A DNA stretch of 8,516 nt, taken from contig JBMNUL010000116.1 in the NCBI GenBank assembly GCA_050946255.1, positions 1 through 8,516 on the forward strand, given 5' to 3'. This document shows, in pieces, positions 1 to 6,000 of this stretch; position 1 is the first letter of the stretch, and the number at the start of each line of letters is the position of its first letter. A program made the translations under genes and the position numbers. Source of the stretch: JBMNUL01 sp050946255. Its GTDB lineage: Bacteria > Actinomycetota > Coriobacteriia > Coriobacteriales > CADBOM01. Below the pieces are notes generated by a model, which saw only the letters and a list, made by a program, of their open reading frames with translations, did no database searches and was not told the DNA's origin.

Positions 1-959
1 CCGATTGCAAATGGCATCCAGAACACTAGGCCCCTGTACACGATTCCGACTGCGGTGGCAGCTGCACCCGAGACTCCGTATGCGGTCATGAGGACCAGAA
101 TGGCGGCCTCTACGAATCCCACTCCCTGAGGAGTTATGGAGATCATCGCGAACAACGTGGCCACAACGTATCCACCGATGAGGGCGGGCAGCAGGTACAC
201 GCCGAAGCTGATTCCGCAGAGGATGAAGCAGGTGAGCTCGCAGAGGCTTGCGATGAATGAGAACAGGAAGACCTTCGCAGCTTTCTTGGGGCTCTTGTAG
301 ATTTGCCCTGCAGCATCTCCAAAAGATGTCACCAATTTCTCTGCCCAAGGCTTCAGCGGGTTCTTCTTGATCTTCATGAGGAACTTGTTGATCCATTTCT
401 CGACCCAAAGGAAGAACTTTGTGAGGAGGTCTGGACGCTTGCGCCCCAGAATCAGCAGCGACACCATCAGCCCAACGAGGACCGCAACGATCAGCATGAA
501 AATCAGCCATCCGACATTGAACTGCCCGGTGATCCCCAGCACTATGAAGCCAAGGGTCATGATCATGAGGAACCCGGAGTCGATGGAGATTTGCATAAGG
601 AGCGCTGCCGATGTTGCGCGGCCGGCTGGGACTCCGCGTCTTCTGGCGTCGTCGACCACGAGTGCGATTCCCGATACGCCAACCGATGGGGCAACGGTGT
701 TCATGAAGAACATTCCGAAAACAAGGTTGATCGTGTGCCTGGGCTTGATTTCCTCGCCGACTGTGGCAAATGAGTTCGAGAAGGCGAAGCTTTGCGAGAA
801 ATACTTGCACAGCTGGGACAGCACAGCGAAGATGAGCGGCAAGGCAACACCCTTCTGCATGGTGTCGACCAGCTGAACAAACGAATCGCCTCTCATGAAA
901 ACGACCACGAGCGCGACCACTATGATCAGGCCGAATATTAGCTTTCGCATGTTCCCCAT
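1..959 (-). CDS. YbhN/UPF0104 family flippase-like integral membrane protein (C-terminus outside window)
   Basis: An uninterrupted minus-strand frame runs from ATG at 959 off the left edge and gives 319 residues. They are highly hydrophobic, with likely membrane segments near residues 7-22, 38-56, 78-100, 117-143, 148-171, 228-254, 257-276 and 281-296. Diagnostic motifs of the lysylphosphatidylglycerol synthase TM/UPF0104 family are present: an APSVGVSG stretch at 90-97 and TPQGVGFVEAA at 276-286, matching the family's P-x-G-x-G-x-x-E signature. A basic loop (about 172-226, rich in Lys and Trp) separates two membrane blocks. Family members are related to the flippase part of MprF and to AglD and often act in lipid or glycolipid export; the substrate here is unknown. 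No MprF synthase domain is visible. The family is commonly 320-350 aa, so little is missing. ATG at 950 is an in-frame alternative start preceded by GGGG; neither start has a good Shine-Dalgarno. Confidence 0.85.
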   Translation of the reverse strand, partial: MGNMRKLIFGLIIVVALVVVFMRGDSFVQLVDTMQKGVALPLIFAVLSQLCKYFSQSFAFSNSFATVGEEIKPRHTINLVFGMFFMNTVAPSVGVSGIALVVDDARRRGVPAGRATSAALLMQISIDSGFLMIMTLGFIVLGITGQFNVGWLIFMLIVAVLVGLMVSLLILGRKRPDLLTKFFLWVEKWINKFLMKIKKNPLKPWAEKLVTSFGDAAGQIYKSPKKAAKVFLFSFIASLCELTCFILCGISFGVYLLPALIGGYVVATLFAMISITPQGVGFVEAAILVLMTAYGVSGAAATAVGIVYRGLVFWMPFAI

Positions 960-966
960 TTCGCAA

Positions 967-987
967 GACAGATAAAGTGAATCTGTC
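967..987 (-). promoter_or_regulatory. Perfect 7-bp inverted repeat just upstream of the flippase-like start
   Basis: GACAGAT (967-973) and ATCTGTC (981-987) are exact reverse complements around a 7-nt loop. In the predicted transcript the hairpin ends 7 nt before the start codon, where a Shine-Dalgarno would normally lie and none is visible. It could be an RNA hairpin affecting initiation or a protein-binding operator. Confidence 0.4.
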
Positions 988-1023
988 AAAGTGTCACACG
1001 TTAGAGAAGTTTACAGACTTTAA

Positions 1024-1053
1024 ATTATAGCGTCAGCTTCTATGTTCTGTTTC
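1024..1053 (-). promoter_or_regulatory. Candidate promoter of the flippase-like gene
   Basis: On the minus strand a perfect TATAAT (1029 to 1024) is preceded, after an 18-nt spacer, by GAAACA (1053 to 1048), a 3/6 match to TTGACA. The start point would be near 1017, giving a leader of about 58 nt before ATG 959. The -10 is convincing and the -35 weak. Confidence 0.5.
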
Positions 1054-1240
1054 GGTGCGTGTCTTGCGGCGAACGTTCCTGTAATTGCACAAGCTGCACG
1101 ATTTTGGCTCATAAGCCTTTCGTTTACAATTCGATATTGAGCCACAGGATGTATTTCTGAGTGTGTATTCGGTCTTAAGTGTCAGAATAGGATGTGGAAC
1201 TGCGAACTTTGCCATGCAGTTCAGCGCTTGCCAGAGCAAA

Positions 1241-1269
1241 GCGACGCGCTCAATATTATGTGTTAGAAT
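1241..1269 (+). promoter_or_regulatory. Candidate extended -10 promoter of the YtxH gene
   Basis: TGTTAGAAT at 1261-1269 matches an extended -10 (TGn then TAGAAT, 5/6 to TATAAT). A weak -35-like GCGACG (3/6) sits at 1241-1246 with a 17-nt spacer. Transcription would start near 1276, leaving a leader of about 50 nt before ATG 1326. Confidence 0.45.
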
Positions 1270-1325
1270 TTGCGTTATGAATTTGACGACAAGCCCCTTT
1301 CTAGGGAGAAGTTTGGAGGATAACT

Positions 1326-1688
1326 ATGAACAAAGGTGGAGCTTTCTTCTGTGGAGCACTCATCGGACTTGCTGCCGGTCTGTTCTTGGCTCCCAAGTCG
1401 GGTGAGGAGAACAGGGCCGACGCCGCAGGATATGTCCGCGACATCATGGGACATGGTCAGGAGTACTACCAGCAGGGCACCCAGCGTTTCCAGTCGTCCG
1501 TTTCCTCTTTCCGCCAGCCCCAGTCTTCTGAGCAGAAGGACGCTCAGCTTCAGGCCAAGATCGACGCTGCTAGGAAGATCATTGCCGAGCAGGTTGCCAA
1601 GAACGCCGAAGAGGCCAAGAAGAATGCCGAGACCAGCGCCGCCATTCCCACAGACGCCGAGGTCTCTGAGTCTTCTACCGAGGCTTAA
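1326..1688 (+). CDS. YtxH-domain small membrane protein
   Basis: A 120-residue protein whose ATG follows GGAGGA at 1315-1320 with 5 nt spacing, a strong ribosome binding site that fixes the start. Residues 6-22 form one Gly/Ala/Leu-rich membrane segment, followed directly by APKSGEENR (22-30), the hallmark of the YtxH family (a glycine-rich membrane helix, then LAPKSG-E-x-R). The rest is hydrophilic: a Gln/Ser-rich stretch at about 44-72, then a Lys/Glu/Ala-rich segment at about 74-105 that is probably helical or coiled-coil, and an acidic Ser/Glu tail. The family is linked to general stress and envelope functions in Firmicutes and Actinobacteria, but its biochemical role is not established. 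The gene appears monocistronic, with its own promoter candidate and terminators immediately downstream. Confidence 0.8.
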   Translation: MNKGGAFFCGALIGLAAGLFLAPKSGEENRADAAGYVRDIMGHGQEYYQQGTQRFQSSVSSFRQPQSSEQKDAQLQAKIDAARKIIAEQVAKNAEEAKKNAETSAAIPTDAEVSESSTEA

Positions 1689-1718
1689 GACTCAACTCGA
1701 TTTCTAGATTTGCAACGA

Positions 1719-1749
1719 GAGCGACCCTCCTTCGGGACGGTCGCTTTTT
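1719..1749 (+). terminator. Intrinsic terminator 1 (behind the YtxH gene)
   Basis: The stem AGCGACC (1720-1726) pairs with GGTCGCT (1739-1745). After one C-C mismatch it continues as TCC/GGA around a TTCG tetraloop closed by C-G. Five T residues follow (1745-1749). It lies about 30 nt after the YtxH stop codon and is the best formed of the three related hairpins. Confidence 0.88.
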
Positions 1750-1799
1750 GTATGCGGAATATTTGCGACGTGTGTTAACGGGCATATTTGCAACGAGAG

Positions 1800-1826
1800 C
1801 GACCGCTCCTTCGGGTGGTCGTTTTT
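1800..1826 (+). terminator. Intrinsic terminator 2 of the tandem set
   Basis: CGACC (1800-1804) pairs with GGTCG (1817-1821). A small asymmetric internal loop separates this from CC-TTCG-GG (1808-1815), and five T residues follow (1822-1826). Both the loop and the 5' flank match terminator 1. Confidence 0.75.
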
Positions 1827-1870
1827 CTGAGCAGGGCTTTACACGCTGGGGTCATTAATGCAACGAATGC

Positions 1871-1898
1871 GGCCGTCCTCCGGGGCGGGCTCTTTTTT
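1871..1898 (+). terminator. Intrinsic terminator 3 of the tandem set (diverged)
   Basis: Bases 1873-1878 pair with 1883-1888 (CCGTCC with GGGCGG, one G-T pair) around a TCCG loop. There is an outer G-C pair beyond a mismatch, and six T residues follow at 1893-1898. The 5' flank TGCAACGA is shared with the other two copies, but the stem has changed sequence. Confidence 0.65.
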
Positions 1899-1934
1899 CC
1901 AAGGCTAGCGCCGTGCGTCAACAGCCTCTTTCTG

Positions 1935-1942
1935 TGTAATAT
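1935..1942 (+). promoter_or_regulatory. Weak -10 candidate upstream of the SDR gene
   Basis: TGTAATAT contains TGTAAT (1935-1940, 5/6 to TATAAT) and an overlapping TAATAT (1937-1942). No respectable -35 is seen at 16-18 nt. It lies after the tandem terminators, so the SDR gene needs its own promoter or read-through. Confidence 0.3.
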
Positions 1943-1970
1943 TTCAACAAAGATGCAGTAGGAGGTTGCC

Positions 1971-2765
1971 ATGAGAATCGCCCTGATCACAGGAGCTTCG
2001 AGCGGACTTGGGCGCGAATACGCCAGGCTTGCCGACGCTATGGGTGGATACGATCAGATCTGGGTGGTTGCCCGAAGGCGAGAGCGCCTCGAGCAGCTCG
2101 CCGAAGAGCTGACCGCTCCAGTGCGAATCGTCCAGCTTGACCTTTCCTTGCGGGAGAGCACGCGGCAGATCGGCAAGCTCCTCGAAGATTCCGCCAACGA
2201 GTGCAAGGCATCTGGCGAGCCGTTCGAGGTCGGGCTTCTGGTCAATGCCGCTGGGTTCGCGAAGTTTGGAACCCATGCAGATCTCACCCTCGATGAAGAA
2301 GATTCGATGATAGACCTCAACTGCCGCGCTCTAGTAGACATCACCGAGGTGGCGATTCCATACATGGTACGACGCTCCCGGATAATCGAGATCTCCTCGA
2401 GTGCGTCGTTTCAACCGCTTCCGGGACTCAACGTCTACGCTGCCAGCAAAGCGTTCGTCCGCAGTTACACGAGGGCTCTACGCTTCGAGCTGCGCGGCAG
2501 TGGTATCCGAACGACCGCCGTGTGCCCGCTCTGGATTCGCACCGAGTTCTTCCAGGTGGCCAGGGACACTGCCAATGGCCGCACGGTGAACCATCCATTT
2601 CCAATTCTTTCTGCCAAACATGTGGCTCGCTGGTCGTGGCGCATCAACAGCATCAACTACCCAATAGCAACATGCTGCGTCACGGGATTTCTGATGCGCA
2701 TCTGCGACAAGATCATCCCTGCGCCAGTGATCATGTGGATTTGGGAGGGACTCCGGAGAATCTAG
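1971..2765 (+). CDS. Short-chain dehydrogenase/reductase (classical SDR)
   Basis: A 264-aa NAD(P)-dependent oxidoreductase of the classical SDR family, predicted cytosolic with a Rossmann fold. Seen directly: the cofactor motif TGASSGLG at residues 7-14, Asp57 in the LDL segment, NAAG at 92-95, Asn117, the SSS stretch at 142-144 (catalytic Ser, probably Ser143) and Tyr156-x3-Lys160. The full N-S-Y-K tetrad is therefore intact. Arg35-Arg37 after the second strand favours NADP(H). The usual PG after the sixth strand is CPL (185-187). The C-terminal 40 residues are hydrophobic with Trp/Ile/Cys and may form a substrate pocket or membrane-contact patch. The substrate cannot be deduced. The start is fixed by AGGAGG at 1960-1965, 5 nt before ATG. 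Terminators on both sides make it a single-gene unit, so its neighbours give no clue to its pathway. Confidence 0.87.
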   Translation: MRIALITGASSGLGREYARLADAMGGYDQIWVVARRRERLEQLAEELTAPVRIVQLDLSLRESTRQIGKLLEDSANECKASGEPFEVGLLVNAAGFAKFGTHADLTLDEEDSMIDLNCRALVDITEVAIPYMVRRSRIIEISSSASFQPLPGLNVYAASKAFVRSYTRALRFELRGSGIRTTAVCPLWIRTEFFQVARDTANGRTVNHPFPILSAKHVARWSWRINSINYPIATCCVTGFLMRICDKIIPAPVIMWIWEGLRRI

Positions 2766-2809
2766 CATGTGTGTTTCAGGCACGCGTATTTTCTCTGTGA
2801 TGCCATGGG

Positions 2810-2823
2810 ATCAGCATGCTGAT
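2810..2823. repeat. Perfect 14-bp palindrome downstream of the SDR gene
   Basis: ATCAGCATGCTGAT equals its own reverse complement. It lies 44 nt after the SDR stop and 32 nt before the terminator stem. It may be a binding site or part of the 3' end structure; one such palindrome in a window this size is not far from chance. Confidence 0.35.
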
Positions 2824-2855
2824 TGTGAGCGAGCCCAACCGGCAAGATCCGCTCG

Positions 2856-2887
2856 GGAGGGCATGGTGATACCCCGCCCTCCTTTTT
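2856..2887 (+). terminator. Intrinsic terminator of the SDR gene
   Basis: GGAGGGC (2856-2862) pairs perfectly with GCCCTCC (2876-2882), and five T residues follow (2883-2887). The loop can extend the structure with GGT/ACC. It lies 90 nt after the stop codon. An additional GAGCG (2827-2831)/CGCTC (2850-2854) pairing is possible just upstream. Confidence 0.88.
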
Positions 2888-2956
2888 CAGCTTGGCGCTG
2901 TAACAAGAGAGACGTCTTCCACCCTGTCTAAAACTCAACATCTGATTAGCATTTCC

Positions 2957-2985
2957 TTCACAAGCCGCCTACACAGGTCTAATAT
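2957..2985 (+). promoter_or_regulatory. Sigma70-like promoter of the CWB2 surface protein gene
   Basis: TTCACA (2957-2962, 5/6 to TTGACA) and TAATAT (2980-2985, 4/6 to TATAAT) are separated by exactly 17 nt. A T-rich run follows. Transcription would begin near 2992, giving a leader of about 60 nt. The AGACGTCT palindrome at 2910-2917 lies about 40 nt upstream of the -35 and might be an operator, but this is weak. Confidence 0.65.
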
Positions 2986-3052
2986 TTTTTCAGGTTGGGA
3001 AAATGTAAAGGGGCTTGCAAGAATATCGACAGGGATTGAACGGGTGGGTTTG

Positions 3053-6000
3053 ATGAAGAATCTGAAGAAGGTATTTTACTCGGCGCTTTGCGTGATAACC
3101 GCCATCTCGATGTGCCCTACGGCGGCACTGGCCGAAGGCAGCTCATCTGGAGATAACCCAGCTGCAGACTATCAAGTTGCGGAATCTGAGACCCAAGGTT
3201 CTGTGGACCAAGGCAACGAATTCTTTGTCGATTACGACATGCATCTTATTCAAGGAGGAGATTGCTTCTCCGTCAACGACTCGACGGAAAACGGCGGAGG
3301 CAACTACTCAGCAATGGGCAGCACAGCCTCAGATTTTACCGACGAGCAGATCTCGGAGCTAAAAAGTGCGGTTGCAAGCGGAATTGAGAATTCATCGCCA
3401 AATGAAAATAATGAAATAGTAATCGACATCTCTGACATCGGATTACTAACTGATCAGTCCAGTTATCACGACACCGGCGAAAAAGTCTCCGATTGTGCAA
3501 GAGAAGTCATCGACGGGAATCCCGACTACTTCTATTTCGATTCGAATATCAAGGTTGGTTTCATCACATACCCAAAGTATGCCGTCGAGTCTATTACCCT
3601 CACCTACAGTTACACAACCGATCAGGTTGCCACGATGAAGGCGGAGTACGAGACGGCGATGGCAGACCTGCTCTCTTGGGTGCCGCAAAACTCCAGCAAT
3701 GCGCTCAAGGTCAAGGCTGTGCACGACTGGCTAGTGCGGAACTGCGCTTACAACACCACGGCTGCAAGCCAAGGTAAAGATACATATGGTCCAGAACCAT
3801 GGACGGCGTATGGCGCTCTCGTAAAGAAGCAGCCGGTGTGCGAAGGGTACACTCTTGCATTTGTCGCGGCGATGAACAGGCTCGGGTTCGAGACCTCCAC
3901 GGTTTCGCAGACAGTCAACAGCACCGGTCATATTTGGAACCGTGTGAAAATCGACGGCAATTGGTACAACATCGACGTGACTTTCGACGACCCGCTGTTG
4001 AATGGCACTACCGACCAGGGATTCGACAACACTCCAGAGACCACCTATTTCCTGAAGAGCGACAGCTGGTTCATCTCCAACCCCTGCGATGGGTATCACA
4101 CGGTGCAGCCACCAGCTGGCTCCGAGGGCACGGACACCCAATACGACAACAAGACCGACTGGCAGACGTTCAGCGGTCCCAGCTCTTCAGCCACGGTGAC
4201 TTCGTTCTCGCTCGACAAGTCCAGCATCACCATGGGCAGGTACGGCGCTGACAGCCTTTCTATCTCGACCATCACCCCGAGCAGCGCCAGCAAGGCGAAT
4301 GCGAAGTGGTCGAGCTCCAACAACGCAATTGCCTCAGTCAGTCCTTCTGGTGTGGTGTACGGTGGGTCGACCGTGGGAACTGCCACGATCACCTGCAAGA
4401 TAGGAAGCGTTTCAAGGACATGCACGGTCACAGTTCAGCCCACGGAGCTTCAGCAGGACTACACGACGTTCTGGTTCGACTACAAGGGGGAGACCATCTC
4501 CTACCCCTATACGGGGTATGACAAGAAGCCCCTCAAGCTCCTGGTGTATTACGGGGCCAAGGAGCTGACGCTTGGAACCGATTACACGCTCACGTATCCG
4601 GACGATATCAAGAATGCCGGGGACAAGACCATCACCGTAACTGGAATGGGCAACTATACCGGAACCGTTTTCGGGACCTATACGATATCGCCGCTCTCCT
4701 TGACTGAAGACACCACGGTGAGCTGCAGCCCAACTTCGTCGGAGTACACGGGTTCGGAGGTGAAGCCCAAGGTCTCTGTGAAGCGAGGCTACCGTTCGCT
4801 CAAGGAGGGCACCGACTTCACGGTGTCGTATTCCAACAACGTGAATGTCGGCACCGCGACCGCGACTGTCACTGGCATGGGAAACTATGCAGACACCGCC
4901 TCCACGACTTTCGAGGTAACCCAGGCATCGCTCTCCTCTGGCGCCGAGGTGAGCTTCTCGCCGACCTCAGCCGAGTACACGGGCTCCGCGATATCGGCGC
5001 CCAGCGTCACCGTGAAGAAAGGCGGCAGGACCCTCGTCGAGGGGACCGACTACACGGTGTCCTGGCCGACCGACATGACAAGCGCCGGCGCCAAGGCCGC
5101 CACGGTCACCGGCAAGGGCAACTACAAGGACAGCACCAGCGCCACGTTCACGGTAAATCCGGCCTCTCTTTCCGCCGGGACCACGGTGACCGTCTCACCG
5201 ACCTCAGCCGAGTACACGGGCTCCGCGATATCGGCGCCCAGCGTCACCGTGAAGAAGGGCGGCAAGACCCTCGCCGAGGGCACCGACTACACCGTCGCAT
5301 GGCCATCCGACATGACGAACGCTGGAAAGAAGACCGTCACGGTCCAGGGCAAGGGCAACTACAAGGACAGCGCCACGGCCACGTTCACGGTTTCCCAGAA
5401 GTCCATATCCGGGGCGACGGTGACGCTCGACCCGACCAAGATCGAGTTCACTGGGTCGCAGGTCATTCCCGGCGTAAAGGTGGTCGTCGCGGGAAAGACC
5501 CTCAAGGAGGGGACTGACTATAGCGTTGACTTCAGCGGGAACGTCAATGTTGGCACGGCCACAGCGACCGTCAAGGGCAAGGGCAACTACAAGGACAGCG
5601 CCAGCGCCACGTTCACGATCAGCCCGGCGTCGCTCACCACCGGGACCACGGTGACCGTCTCGCCGACCTCATCCGAGTACACGGGTTCCGCTGTCGCGAA
5701 GCCTAGCGTCAAGGTCGTCAAGGGCGGCAGGACCCTGGTGGAGGGGACCGACTACACGGTGTCCTGGCCGACCGACATGACGAGCGCCGGCGCCAAGGCC
5801 GCCACGGTCACCGGCAAGGGCAACTACGCGGGCAGCGCCAGCGCCACGTTCACGGTCAAGCCGGCCTCGCTCGCCACGGGGACCACGGTGACGTTATCGC
5901 CGAGCTCTGCCGAGTACACCGGCTCCGCGATAGCCAAGCCGAGCGTGAAGGTCACCAAGGGCGGAAAGACCCTCGTCGAGGGAACCGACTACACGCTATC

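Larger units (their letters stand above)
960..1325. other. Divergent intergenic region without a convincing gene
   Basis: The 366-nt gap separates the minus-strand flippase-like gene from the plus-strand YtxH gene and holds a promoter candidate for each. Two more perfect 7-bp inverted repeats are visible: TGGCTCA 1105-1111 with TGAGCCA 1138-1144 (26-nt loop), and GAACTGC 1197-1203 with GCAGTTC 1216-1222 (12-nt loop). Neither is followed by a T run, so neither looks like a terminator. Repeats this short can occur by chance. The short open frames here lack ribosome binding sites and protein-like composition. Confidence 0.5.
1711..1898 (+). repeat. Three tandem copies of a terminator module sharing a TGCAACGA flank
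   Basis: Copies begin at 1711, 1789 and 1859 with TGCAACGA. Copies 1 and 2 share TGCAACGAGAGCGACC, then CTCCTTCGGG and a T tract; copy 3 keeps the flank and architecture but is diverged. Spacings are 78 and 70 nt. ATTTGCGACG at 1761-1770 resembles a remnant of the flank. The conserved part extends outside the base-paired stem, which suggests duplication of a whole module. Confidence 0.75.

Noticed and set aside
303..876. Plus-strand open frames of 156 and 169 codons over the first gene
   Set aside because: They are shadows of the minus-strand flippase-like gene, whose frame gives clean membrane segments and family motifs.
984..989. Minus-strand TTGACA as the -35 of the flippase-like gene
   Set aside because: With a 17-nt spacer the -10 would be TTGCGA, and transcription would begin inside the start region; TATAAT at 1029-1024 is a better candidate.
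1033..1239. Minus-strand 68-codon open frame in the divergent intergenic region
   Set aside because: It has no ribosome binding site, a low-complexity Arg/Thr/Ser/Cys-rich composition and no recognisable motif, and it lies in a region better explained by promoters.
1711..1726. Resemblance of TGCAACGAGAGCGACC to the conserved GCAACGAGCGCAACC segment of 16S rRNA
   Set aside because: The match is short, interrupted and embedded in terminator hairpins; no further rRNA sequence is present, so it is coincidence.
1711..1898. CRISPR-like reading of the three spaced repeats
   Set aside because: Only three imperfect copies with unequal spacing, each ending in a hairpin and T tract; no cas genes. They are terminators.
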